A model generated the notes under the pieces. It was not told the DNA's origin, did not search any database, and was given only the letters and a program-made list of their open reading frames with translations. The position numbers were made by a program, and so were the translations under genes. A DNA stretch of 64,000 bases from JAFMJV01 sp963800275 (GTDB lineage: Bacteria; Chloroflexota; Limnocylindria; Limnocylindrales; CSP1-4), in the NCBI GenBank assembly GCA_963800275.1, contig CAWDAI010000001.1, positions 186,001 to 250,000 of the forward strand. Reading direction: 5' to 3'. Of the stretch, positions 36,441 through 44,097 are shown piece by piece (the stretch's first letter is position 1; every line of letters starts with the position of its first letter).

Positions 36441-36456
36441 GCCTCGGGTCACGATT
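36441..36456 (+). repeat. Right target-site duplication of the ISNCY element
   Basis: GCCTCGGGTCACGATT, identical to the left copy. It ends 28 bases before the DUF72 gene, just upstream of that gene's TAACCT hexamer. Confidence 0.85.
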
Positions 36457-36469
36457 CGCCAGCAACCTC

Positions 36470-36475
36470 TAACCT
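36470..36475 (+). promoter_or_regulatory. -10-like TAACCT before DUF72 gene
   Basis: TAACCT ends 9 bases before the ATG at 36485; no Shine-Dalgarno. The IS insertion lies immediately upstream and may have changed the rest of this promoter. Confidence 0.42.
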
Positions 36476-36484
36476 TGCAGGGTC

Positions 36485-37225
36485 ATGGCCCAAGCTTGGA
36501 TCGGCACGAGTGGCTGGATGTACGACGAGTGGCGCCACGGCTTCTATGAGGGCGTGCCGCGCTCGCGGTGGCTCGCCCACTGTGCCACCCACTTCGACGC
36601 CCTCGAGATCAACGCCACCCACTACCGGCTGCAACGAAGGACGACCTTCGAGCGTTGGCGCGCGCAGGTGCCCGCCGACTTCCGCTTCAGCCTCAAGGCC
36701 CATCGCTACCTGACCCACCTCCGCTGGCTTCGCGATCCGGCGGAGCCGATCGCTCGCGACCGCGAGCGAGCCGAAGCGCTGGGCGATCATCTGGCCGTGG
36801 TGCTGTGGCAGTTGCCGGCGCGGTTCACGCGCGACGACGAGCGGCTGATCAGGCTGGAGCGCTTCCTCGACGCTCTGGGCGACGGCTGGCCCGTCCGCCA
36901 TGCGATCGAATTGCGGGATGGCAGCTGGTTCCGGCCGCGGATCGCCGAGCTGCTGGCCCGCCACCGAGCGTCTGCCGTCATCTCCCACGCCGGCGCGTGG
37001 CCCATGTGGGAGGTGACGACCACGGACCTCGTCTACGTCCGGCTCCACGGGCACCCACGAACGTATGCCTCCGAGTACGGGCCGCGCGAGCTCCGCCACT
37101 GGGCCAGGCGCATCGAGCGCTGGTTATCCGAAGGCCGTGACGTCCACGTCTACTTCGACAACGATATCGATGGGGCCGCCCCACGCGATGCGCTCGCCCT
37201 CAGGGAGATGCTCTCCCAGCGATAG
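36485..37225 (+). CDS. DUF72 (YecE-like) protein
   Basis: 246 residues of the DUF72 TIM-barrel family: opening WIGTSGWMYDEWRHGFYEGV, FDALEINATHYRLQRRTTFE, DFRFSLKAHRYLTHLRWL, VVLWQLPARFTRD, a late YVRLHGHPRTYASEYGPREL and the end DVHVYFDNDIDGAAPRDAL. The family is widespread but its reaction is unknown; a metal- or nucleic-acid-related role has been suggested for relatives. It lies directly downstream of the ISNCY element and converges with the LLM oxidoreductase gene. Confidence 0.9.
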   Translation: MAQAWIGTSGWMYDEWRHGFYEGVPRSRWLAHCATHFDALEINATHYRLQRRTTFERWRAQVPADFRFSLKAHRYLTHLRWLRDPAEPIARDRERAEALGDHLAVVLWQLPARFTRDDERLIRLERFLDALGDGWPVRHAIELRDGSWFRPRIAELLARHRASAVISHAGAWPMWEVTTTDLVYVRLHGHPRTYASEYGPRELRHWARRIERWLSEGRDVHVYFDNDIDGAAPRDALALREMLSQR

Positions 37226-37250
37226 CCAGACTGGATCGGTCCGCACCGTC

Positions 37251-37272
37251 CGGCCGCGCTCGAACGCGGCCG
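37251..37272. terminator. Bidirectional stem-loop between convergent genes
   Basis: CGGCCGCG CTCGAA CGCGGCCG: a perfect 8-bp stem with a 6-base loop between the DUF72 stop and the LLM oxidoreductase stop. Confidence 0.6.
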
Positions 37273-37279
37273 AGCGATC

Positions 37280-38263
37280 CTAACCGAGCACGTTCGCCCC
37301 TCGGCGGATCTGCTCCAGCATGCCTTCATGCGAGCGCCGACCGTCAGGGTTGGGCACGAGCACGACCCGCTCGGCCCCGGCCTCCAGCAGGCGCTCGAGG
37401 TAGCGGCGGCAATCGGCAGCCGACCCGGCAGCCATGAACTCACCGATGATCTCGTCGGGCAGTGCGCCGGCGCCGACGTCCCTCACCGCCGCGTCGAGCC
37501 GCCGTCCCGGCCCGGTGGCAGCCATCTGCGGCAAACCGGCCTGGGCCTTGAGTTGATCGGAGGCCCACGCGCGCAGCTCGGCCCGGGCAGCCTCGGGGTC
37601 GTCGTCATCGATGGAGCACACGAGCAAGGCCGCCACCGCGTGCCCATCGGTCCTGCCGGCCCGGGCCCGTCCCTCATCGATGCGCTCCCCTGCCCAACGC
37701 ACGTAGTCGGGTGAGCTGAACCAGCCCAGCAGCGTGCCGTCGGCGAGCTCCCCCGAGAGCACCAGCGAACGCGGGCCACGCACGCCGAAATAGATGGGCA
37801 CGTGCTCCTCTGGCGGATGCAGCAGGCGGACCCGATCGAAGCTGTGATAGTCGCCCGACTCGGTGAGCTCCTCGCCGTCGAGTAGCCGGCGGATCGCGCT
37901 CGCGGCCTCACCCAGCGAGCGCACGAGCGACTCCGGCTGCAGCCCCATCTGGGCGGTCCAGGCGGGCACACCGTGGCCGAGCCCGGCCCTGAAGCGGCCG
38001 GGGAAGAGAGAGCTGACGGTGGCCAACTCCATCGCCGTCGCGGCCGGATGACGCACTCGCGCCGAGAGCACGCCCAGGCCCACCGGGACGCGCGTGGTCG
38101 CGGCGAGCGCGGAAACGACCGAAGCGATGCCGCCCAGCTGGAAGTAGTCCTCGGCCAGCCAGACTTCCCCATAGCCCAGGCGCTCGACCTCGGCCACGGC
38201 CGCCCGCAGCAGTGAGGGCGGCGTGGTGGCAGCGACCTGGACCCCGACGCGGCCCTGGCCCAT
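37280..38263 (-). CDS. LLM-class (F420-dependent type) oxidoreductase
   Basis: 327 residues with the luciferase-like monooxygenase barrel: GVQVAATTPPSLLRAAVAEV, GYGEVWLAEDYFQLGGIASV, PVGLGVLSARVRHPAATAME, LFPGRFRAGLGHGVPAW, and VPIYFGVRGPRSLVLSGELA. Proteins of this subgroup in Actinomycetota and Chloroflexota usually use reduced coenzyme F420 rather than FMN; the cofactor is inferred from the family. Its gene starts 3 bases after the stop of a flavodoxin-like gene, so the two form a redox operon. Confidence 0.87.
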   Translation of the reverse strand: MGQGRVGVQVAATTPPSLLRAAVAEVERLGYGEVWLAEDYFQLGGIASVVSALAATTRVPVGLGVLSARVRHPAATAMELATVSSLFPGRFRAGLGHGVPAWTAQMGLQPESLVRSLGEAASAIRRLLDGEELTESGDYHSFDRVRLLHPPEEHVPIYFGVRGPRSLVLSGELADGTLLGWFSSPDYVRWAGERIDEGRARAGRTDGHAVAALLVCSIDDDDPEAARAELRAWASDQLKAQAGLPQMAATGPGRRLDAAVRDVGAGALPDEIIGEFMAAGSAADCRRYLERLLEAGAERVVLVPNPDGRRSHEGMLEQIRRGANVLG

Positions 38264-38266
38264 GCG

Positions 38267-38689
38267 TCAGATGGCGGTGCCGCTTCCGAGCGAAGCGACC
38301 CAGCCCTCGAAGCCTTCGGGTACCTTGGCGCCCTTGACCTTGTACATGCCCGTGACCTTGCCACCGGCGGATTCGGCTGCATTGGCGAGGTGGCGCAGCG
38401 TGGAGCCGATGGCGATCTTGTAGGTCGCGAACACGGCCACCGGCTTGCCGTTCAGGCTGGCGTCATCGAGGAACCGCATCATCGGCTCCGACGGGTGCTG
38501 CCGAAGCACGAACCAACCCTCCGTCCAGGCGCCGAGCACGACCGCCTTGGCGCCGCTAAGCGCCGACGCGGCGTTGCTCACGTTGGCCACGTTGCACTCG
38601 TGGCCCGCGGCACGCACGACCTCGGCCATCTTCTCCGCGGCCCCCGCGGTGGTGCCGGTGTGCGTATCGAAGATGATCGCGACCCTCAT
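38267..38689 (-). CDS. Flavodoxin-like protein
   Basis: 140 residues. AGGAGG precedes the ATG at 38689. The N-terminal FMN phosphate loop is clear, VAIIFDTHTGTTAGAAEKMA, followed by VLGAWTEGWFVLRQHPSEPM and the later PVAVFATYKIAIGSTLRHLA, all in flavodoxin positions. It carries electrons on FMN in the cytoplasm. Co-transcribed with the LLM oxidoreductase gene downstream, possibly as its redox partner (inference). Confidence 0.87.
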   Translation of the reverse strand: MRVAIIFDTHTGTTAGAAEKMAEVVRAAGHECNVANVSNAASALSGAKAVVLGAWTEGWFVLRQHPSEPMMRFLDDASLNGKPVAVFATYKIAIGSTLRHLANAAESAGGKVTGMYKVKGAKVPEGFEGWVASLGSGTAI

Positions 38690-38831
38690 GTTGCCCTCCT
38701 GCCGATGCCCACGCCTGTCGGCTACATCGTGGCAGACGCGGGTCATCCAGGAGAGCGGGCCTTACGCGGCGTGCGCCGCACCAGCCAGACCGCGTGCCCC
38801 GCACCAGTCTCGCTCGATACGTTCCCGTCGG

Positions 38832-38837
38832 TATACT
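38832..38837 (+). promoter_or_regulatory. -10-like TATACT before small helical ORF
   Basis: TATACT ends 8 bases before the ATG at 38846, with no Shine-Dalgarno between. Confidence 0.45.
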
Positions 38838-38845
38838 CGGGCGCG

Positions 38846-39076
38846 ATGCAGCAGCCCATGTACCACCCCGACGACCTGGCCTCGATGGATCCGCTGGTCC
38901 TGATGAAGAACCTCGACCACGTGCGCATGACTTCGCGTCGCCTCAGCTACGTGCTCCAGGGACAGGTCCACCTGTACCGGCCGGAGGCCAACGAGCTGCG
39001 CATGGAGATCGACCGCTACGTCGAAGCCGAGCGGGCGATCGAGGCCGAGCTGGCCCGCCGCCAGATCCGCGCCTGA
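38846..39076 (+). CDS. Small helical protein of unknown function
   Basis: 76 residues: MQQPMYHPDDLASMDPLVLM, then mostly charged helix (TSRRLSYVLQGQVHLYRPEA, EMDRYVEAERAIEAELARR-type end). No membrane segment, signal peptide or metal motif. The ATG at 38846 is supported by TATACT placed 8 bases upstream; the long frame extending back is antisense to the flavodoxin gene. Convergent with the nitroreductase gene. Function unknown. Confidence 0.62.
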   Translation: MQQPMYHPDDLASMDPLVLMKNLDHVRMTSRRLSYVLQGQVHLYRPEANELRMEIDRYVEAERAIEAELARRQIRA

Positions 39077-39094
39077 GGCCCTGATCGTCGGGCC

Positions 39095-39691
39095 CTACGC
39101 GGGGCGACCGATGGCGAACAGGTAGCGCGGCTTCTCGCCATCGGGCAACTGCAGCAGGCGACAGACCGCGAGGTCGTCGAACGAGCCCACGGGCACGCCG
39201 CCCAGTCCCAGGGTGACCGCCTGCAGGAGCAGGTTCTGCCCAGCGTGGCCGGCCTCGAAGTCGGAGTAGCGAATGGCACGGTCGTCACCATGGCGGCCGG
39301 AGATGCGACCCGGCACGATGGAGAAGGCCACCACCAGCGGCGCCGTCTCGATGAAGGGCTGGCCGCCGGTGGCCTCGGCCAGGTCCGGCCGGATGTCGGC
39401 ATCGCCCAGCGGCTCCAGGGCGTGCTCCATCGACTGGTAGCGCCACACGCCCTCGGCGGTGATGACATACGTCTCCAGCGCGTAGAGCGCGCTTGCCGAG
39501 GGGGCCGCGCGGCGCTCTTCTCCATGCGTCACGCCCTGGGCGGCCCAGAGCAGCTGCCCGATCTCATCGAGCGAGAGCGTGCCCGGTGCGAAGTCTCGGA
39601 GCGTGTGGCGCGCGGCGAGGGCAGACTCGAGAGACAGCGTGCCCTCGGTGCGAGGTGCGGGGAGCGAGATGATCGAGTGGTCGGCGTGCAT
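39095..39691 (-). CDS. SagB-type nitroreductase/dehydrogenase domain protein
   Basis: 198 residues. The features are those of the SagB-like branch of nitroreductases: SLESALAARHTLRDFAPGTL, LDEIGQLLWAAQGVTHGEER, APSASALYALETYVITAEGV, HAGQNLLLQAVTLGLGGVPV and the end LPDGEKPRYLFAIGRPA. SagB proteins oxidise azolines in peptide natural products, but many standalone relatives act on unknown small molecules; no precursor peptide or cyclodehydratase is nearby. FMN-dependent by family. Confidence 0.86.
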   Translation of the reverse strand: MHADHSIISLPAPRTEGTLSLESALAARHTLRDFAPGTLSLDEIGQLLWAAQGVTHGEERRAAPSASALYALETYVITAEGVWRYQSMEHALEPLGDADIRPDLAEATGGQPFIETAPLVVAFSIVPGRISGRHGDDRAIRYSDFEAGHAGQNLLLQAVTLGLGGVPVGSFDDLAVCRLLQLPDGEKPRYLFAIGRPA

Positions 39692-39793
39692 GTGTCGAGA
39701 GTGCCACGCGACGGCCGGCGCAGGCAGGGCCAACGGTCGCAACTTGCGATCGGCCGGGACGCGCGGACGGTTCGCGGGGCGTCGAGTGGCCGC

Positions 39794-39799
39794 TACCCT
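39794..39799 (+). promoter_or_regulatory. -10-like TACCCT, leaderless promoter of GNAT gene
   Basis: TACCCT ends 6 bases before the GTG at 39806; no Shine-Dalgarno. Confidence 0.48.
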
Positions 39800-39805
39800 G
39801 TGGCG

Positions 39806-40447
39806 GTGGAAGCCCCGCAAGCGATCATCGAGCACGGCCTGCCGGTGGCCATGCGTGGTCAGGCCGCCGCGCTCTTCGAAGGCGCCTTCGGCGACAAGAT
39901 GCACCTGGCCATCCGCGACGGCCAGAAGCGGATCGCGGTCATGGAGCGGCTCATCATCGCTGACCACGTCGTCATCGCCCGCGACGGAGACCAGCTGCTG
40001 GGGATGGCCGGGTTGAGCTCGCTGGGCCCACCCTTCGAAGGCGGCCTGATGGGCCAGTCGTGGGATCCCCGACCCCTGCGTGACGACCTGGGCTGGGTGG
40101 GGGCCACGTGGGCCACGCTCAGCCTGCGGCTGGCCGATCACCACCCCGCGCCCGGCGAGCTCTACGTCGACGGGCTGGCTGTGGCGCCCGCCATTCGCGG
40201 CCAGGGCATCGGCAGCCGGCTGCTCGCCGAGATCGCGGCGACCGCGCGCCGCGGGGGCCTGGGCTTCGTGCGCCTCGAGGTCGTGGATACCAATCCCCGC
40301 GCGCAGGCGCTGTACGAACGGCTGGGCTACACCGTCACCCGCGCGGAGTCGTTCCGCCCCGTCCAGCGCTGGACGGGCTTCGGGGCCGTGATCTCGATGG
40401 AGCTGCGACTCCTCCCGCAGCCCGCGGCTGACACGATCGGGCGGTGA
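39806..40447 (+). CDS. GNAT-family N-acetyltransferase
   Basis: 213 residues from a GTG chosen because TACCCT lies 6 bases upstream; the longer frame is antisense to the nitroreductase gene. The GNAT core is clear: GELYVDGLAVAPAIRGQGIG then SRLLAEIAATARRGG (acetyl-CoA pyrophosphate loop), VRLEVVDTNPRAQALYERLG and YTVTRAESFRP. The N-terminal part (LFEGAFGDKMHLAIRDGQKR) is of the type seen in uncharacterised GNATs. Substrate unknown. Its stop directly abuts the stop of the convergent hypothetical gene. Confidence 0.85.
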   Translation: MEAPQAIIEHGLPVAMRGQAAALFEGAFGDKMHLAIRDGQKRIAVMERLIIADHVVIARDGDQLLGMAGLSSLGPPFEGGLMGQSWDPRPLRDDLGWVGATWATLSLRLADHHPAPGELYVDGLAVAPAIRGQGIGSRLLAEIAATARRGGLGFVRLEVVDTNPRAQALYERLGYTVTRAESFRPVQRWTGFGAVISMELRLLPQPAADTIGR

Positions 40448-40816
40448 TCAGGCGACCGCCGCGATCCGCTGCGGTGGGCGCTCCTCGGCGATGACCCGGT
40501 TGGCCACTTCGGCCAGGCGCGGTAACGACGACAGTGCAAAGCCGATACCCAGGCGCCCCAACTGCTCGTAGCCCAGGCCCTGGTACTCCTCGCGGGCGGC
40601 TACGGCGCACATCTCGTCGTAGAGCTCGGGCCAGGCGACCGCCCGGCGGCGGTAACAGAAGCGGACGAAGGCTTCGGCTTCCGCATCGGGATCCACGGGC
40701 TTCCCGGGAACGACTTCGGTAGGCGTCACCACCCCTCCGACGGCGCCTGATCCGCCTTGCGCTCGAGTACCACGTTCCGATACGGGCAGTGCGTTGCCCA
40801 GCCGCTCTGTCGACAC
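40448..40816 (-). CDS. Hypothetical conserved-looking small protein, start uncertain
   Basis: Up to 122 residues from the GTG at 40816, which has GGGAGAGG just before it; GTG codons at 40729-40732 would give about 94. The conserved-looking part is the C-terminal 90: DAEAEAFVRFCYRRRAVAWP, ELYDEMCAVAAREEYQGLGY, EQLGRLGIGFALSSLPRLAE. It looks helical and soluble; I do not know the family. Tandem DnaA-box-like 9-mers lie upstream (40928-41061). Confidence 0.55.
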   Translation of the reverse strand: MSTERLGNALPVSERGTRAQGGSGAVGGVVTPTEVVPGKPVDPDAEAEAFVRFCYRRRAVAWPELYDEMCAVAAREEYQGLGYEQLGRLGIGFALSSLPRLAEVANRVIAEERPPQRIAAVA

Positions 40817-40927
40817 CCTCTCCCACCTTCTGCAGGGCACGTCGAAACGACCCCGCGTTGATCCGATCCGATTGACCACGCCCTTGCGCAAGACCACGAC
40901 GCGATGTCGCGCATCCGCCCGTGTGGG

Positions 40928-41061
40928 TTGTCCGCAGACCCCTGGGCGATCCCTCTCTGGCGCGGGTCCGAGTATGCCCCGGACGTCTCGCCGATGATAC
41001 GTCGGGGCTCGGAAACGGCGCTAGGAGGTCGTCCACGAAGTTGTCCACGACCTTGTCCACA
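40928..41061 (+). promoter_or_regulatory. Cluster of DnaA-box-like 9-mers
   Basis: TCGTCCACG (41029), TTGTCCACG (41041) and TTGTCCACA (41053) follow one another at an exact 12-base period; TTGTCCGCA occurs at 40928. TTGTCCACA is the DnaA box of GC-rich bacteria. The gene-free stretch 40817-41124 otherwise holds only the palindrome CTTGCGCAAG. No dnaA, dnaN or parA genes are near, so this is not oriC; it may bind DnaA or another regulator. Confidence 0.45.
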
Positions 41062-41124
41062 GCGGGGACTTGCGTGCATATCCGGTGCGGTGGGGAACCC
41101 TGCCAGGTGGCAGGTGATCGCGGG

Positions 41125-43008
41125 CTATCGGTCGCTCAGTGAACCCGGGACCTGACCGTCGGGGTGTTGCTCGGCAGCCTCGATGGCGAGCGCCGCGCTG
41201 ATGACCCCGACATGGCTGAAGGCCTGCGGGAAGTTGCCCAGCAGCTCGCCCGTATCGGCGTCGATCTCCTCCGCCAGCAGGCCCAGGTCGTTGGCCTGGG
41301 CGAGCACCATCTCGAAGCGCTCCCGGGCACGGTCCACCTGGCCGCTGCGGGCGAGCGCGCTGACCATCCAGAGGGTACAGAAGACGAAGGTGCCCTCGTC
41401 ACCTTCCAGCCCATCATCGCTGCGATAACGGTAGATGTGGCCGTTGACGCCCAGGTCGCGGTCGATGGCCTCGATGGTGGCCAGCACCCGCGGATCGGTG
41501 GCGGGCAGGAAGCCGATGGTGGGGATCTGGAGAGCGGCCGCGTCGAGCGCCGTGGAGCCGAAGGCCTGCGTGAAGACCCCTCGCTCGGGGTCCACGCCTT
41601 CGGTCTCGATGCGTGAGCGCATGGCGTCACGTGCCTCGCGCCAGTGACTGGGCACCGGCGGGCCGTCATCGTGGCGCTCCAGGAGGCGGATGCCGAGGTC
41701 GACAGCCAGCCACATGAGCAGCTTGGAGAAGAGGAACTGGCGAGCGCCCCCGCGCACCTCCCAGATGCCCTCGTCGACCTGATCGAACTCCTCGATGGCA
41801 AGGTCCACGACCTCGTCGAGGAACTCGCGGTAGTGCGCGTCAACGCCGTACTCGGGAGAGGCTCGGTCGTGCACGTCGTCGAACCAGGCCGAGGCCAGGA
41901 GCCAGCCGTAGGTGTCGTGCTGACGCTGGTTCCAGGCGTCATTGCCGATGCGGACCGGCCGAGAATCGCGATAGCCCGACAGGTGCGGCAGCTCGACCTC
42001 GGTGAGGATGCGCTCACCGCCGATGCCGTACATGATCTGGAGCTCGGCAGCGCGACCCGCGGTGGTGTCGCGGATCCAAGTCGAGAAACGGTGGCTCTCG
42101 TAGTGATGCCCGAGGCGCGTGAGGGCGGTCAGCACGGTCGTGGAGTCGCGGATCCAGGTATAGCGGTAGTCCCAGTTGCGGACCCCGCCGATCGTCTCGG
42201 GCAGCGACGTGGTGGCGGCGGCGATGACCGCGCCGGTACGCCCGTCGGTCAGCCCCTTGATGGCCAGCGCGCTGCGCTCGACCGCAGCGCGGTAGGGGCC
42301 CTCGTAGCTGGTCTGCCTCGACCAGCGCTCCCAGAAGCTGATGGTGGCCTCGAGCTCGCGCATGGCCTCGGCGTGGGGCAACCGGTCGGTCTGCAGGCCG
42401 GCCGGGGTGGACCAGGTGATCGAGACGACCTTCTCGTCGCCGGCCTCGACGATGGCCTCGGCCTCGACGGTGCCTCCGCCGTCGTGGGTCAGCGGCGCGA
42501 TCTCACTCTCGAGCAGCAGCGCGTCCGCCGAGCCTGTCGTCACCAACAGGTCGGGCGCCAGCTCGGTGACGTAGGGTGTCGTCAGGCCGTACTCGAAGCG
42601 GGGCTGGAAGTCGAGCTTCATGGACACCCGGCCACTGACCCCGCGCACGACGCGGACGAGGAGGTGGCGCGCGCCCAGCCGGTGGGCCTGGCCGACCTCC
42701 GCCTCGTCCGATTCGACGGGCATGAAGTCGGTGACCGTGACCTCGCCGGTATCGGTGCTGAAGGTCGTCTCAAGCACATTGGTGGCCGGCAGGTAGCGGC
42801 GCGCGATGCGCGCCCCCGGATCAGCCGGGGCCAGGCGGAAGAAGCCGCCGATGTCGCGATCGAGCAGGCGCGCGAAGACGGGACGCCCGTCGAAGCGGTG
42901 GAACACGGCCCACTCGATCGAGCCGTCCCGCGCGACCAGCGCGAGCGAGTGGCAGTCGCTCAGGAAGGCGTAGTCGGAGATGGGTGGGAAGCCGCTGGCT
43001 GAGGTCAT
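41125..43008 (-). CDS. Glycoside hydrolase family 15 protein (glucoamylase/trehalase type)
   Basis: 627 residues, typical of bacterial GH15. An N-terminal beta domain starts ISDYAFLSDCHSLALVARDG with SIEWAVFHRFDGRPVFARLL; the (alpha/alpha)6 barrel holds GGVRNWDYRYTWIRDSTTVL, GNDAWNQRQHDTYGWLLASA, then DEGIWEVRGGARQFLFSKLL with the catalytic acid glutamate region, and GNFPQAFSHVGVI near the end with the base region. No signal peptide, so it acts in the cytoplasm, on maltodextrin or trehalose by family. GGAG precedes the ATG; TAGACT farther upstream may be the promoter. Confidence 0.93.
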   Translation of the reverse strand: MTSASGFPPISDYAFLSDCHSLALVARDGSIEWAVFHRFDGRPVFARLLDRDIGGFFRLAPADPGARIARRYLPATNVLETTFSTDTGEVTVTDFMPVESDEAEVGQAHRLGARHLLVRVVRGVSGRVSMKLDFQPRFEYGLTTPYVTELAPDLLVTTGSADALLLESEIAPLTHDGGGTVEAEAIVEAGDEKVVSITWSTPAGLQTDRLPHAEAMRELEATISFWERWSRQTSYEGPYRAAVERSALAIKGLTDGRTGAVIAAATTSLPETIGGVRNWDYRYTWIRDSTTVLTALTRLGHHYESHRFSTWIRDTTAGRAAELQIMYGIGGERILTEVELPHLSGYRDSRPVRIGNDAWNQRQHDTYGWLLASAWFDDVHDRASPEYGVDAHYREFLDEVVDLAIEEFDQVDEGIWEVRGGARQFLFSKLLMWLAVDLGIRLLERHDDGPPVPSHWREARDAMRSRIETEGVDPERGVFTQAFGSTALDAAALQIPTIGFLPATDPRVLATIEAIDRDLGVNGHIYRYRSDDGLEGDEGTFVFCTLWMVSALARSGQVDRARERFEMVLAQANDLGLLAEEIDADTGELLGNFPQAFSHVGVISAALAIEAAEQHPDGQVPGSLSDR

Positions 43009-43035
43009 GGTCCGCTCCGCTTGCTCGATCGCAGT

Positions 43036-44097
43036 CTAGCCGGCGGTGCTCTTTCGATAGACACCGAGGCCCGGGGTGGCTGGCAGTCGCCAGCGGTGAT
43101 CGGCTCCCAGCTCGAGGCCGCCGAAGGGGTCGTCGGCGAGCAGGAGGTTGCCGTCGAGGTCCAGCCAATCGACCTCGCTGGCCACGCTCGCAGCAGCCGC
43201 GATGCCCACGCTCGACTCGACCATGCAGCCGAGCATGACCTTCATGCCCAGCTCGTGGGCGTGGTGGATCATGCGCAGCGCGGGGCCGATGCCACCGCAC
43301 TTGGCGAGCTTGACCACGACCCCATCGACCACGCCCTGGAGCATCTCCAGGTCAGTCTCGAAGACGGCCGATTCATCAGCCATGATAGGCAGGCTGGAGC
43401 GCTCCCGGAGCCAACGCAGCTCCGGCAGCATGCGCGCCCTGAAGGGCTGCTCGATGAGCTCCACGCCAAGACGCTCGAGCTCCGGGATGAGGGCCGCCGC
43501 CTGCTCGGGCTGCCAGCCGGTGTTGGCATCCACGCGCAGGGGACCGTCGAACTCGGCCCGCACCGCTTCGAGCGTCTCCAGGTCCGCCGGCCCGCCGACC
43601 TTGATCTTGAGCGCCGGAAAGTGGGCCGCCCGGCGCGCCCGTTCGGCCACCGTGGCCGGCTCGTCGAGACCGAGCGAGAAATCGGTCGGCGGCAGCTGAT
43701 CGGAGGTCCCGAGCAGCTGCCACACGGGGACGCCGAGCGCCTTGGCGGCGAGATCGTGCAGCGCGGTGTCCAGCCCCAGCTTGGCCCCGCCGTGGTTACC
43801 GATCGAATCGGCCATCAGCTCATCCGCGCGCCGGAGCCAGGCCAGCAGCGCCGGTCGCTCCGAGGGCATGGGATCGAGTGCCTGGAGCTCATCGAGCAAC
43901 CGCGGCAGCACGACCTCCGTCGTCTCCACGGTCTCGCCGTAGTACGGCACCGGGAAGCACTCGCCGAGTCCGACGTGGTCGTCGGTGCGCAGGTGTACCA
44001 GGACCGTGCGGCTGCCCTTCGAGTCCTCGCGCCGGGAGATGCGGAAGGGGTCACGGAAGGCGAGGTCCAGGACCTCCGTCTCGAGTCCGAAGCGCAT
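43036..44097 (-). CDS. dgcA: Enolase-superfamily epimerase, DgcA-like N-acyl glutamate racemase
   Basis: 353 residues. Enolase-superfamily landmarks: the KxK motif in ALKIKVGGP (K164, K166), metal ligands D190 in RVDANTGW, E216 in LIEQPF and D241 in ADES, and KLAKCGG (K263 or K266). Annotation tools would call it a dipeptide epimerase. Its ATG overlaps the stop of the DUF1611 gene (TGATG), and that pairing matches the DgcN-DgcA route, in which DgcN acetylates D-glutamate and DgcA racemises N-acetyl-D-glutamate to the L form. The specific substrate is inferred from the pairing. Confidence 0.82.
   Translation of the reverse strand: MRFGLETEVLDLAFRDPFRISRREDSKGSRTVLVHLRTDDHVGLGECFPVPYYGETVETTEVVLPRLLDELQALDPMPSERPALLAWLRRADELMADSIGNHGGAKLGLDTALHDLAAKALGVPVWQLLGTSDQLPPTDFSLGLDEPATVAERARRAAHFPALKIKVGGPADLETLEAVRAEFDGPLRVDANTGWQPEQAAALIPELERLGVELIEQPFRARMLPELRWLRERSSLPIMADESAVFETDLEMLQGVVDGVVVKLAKCGGIGPALRMIHHAHELGMKVMLGCMVESSVGIAAAASVASEVDWLDLDGNLLLADDPFGGLELGADHRWRLPATPGLGVYRKSTAG

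Noticed and set aside
39095..39691. Thiazole/oxazole peptide biosynthesis cluster because of the SagB-type protein
   Set aside because: No precursor peptide, cyclodehydratase (YcaO) or transporter gene is adjacent; standalone SagB-like proteins are common.
40928..41061. Chromosome origin (oriC) from DnaA-box-like sites
   Set aside because: Only four weak boxes, no A/T-rich unwinding region and no dnaA, dnaN, gyrB or parAB genes nearby.
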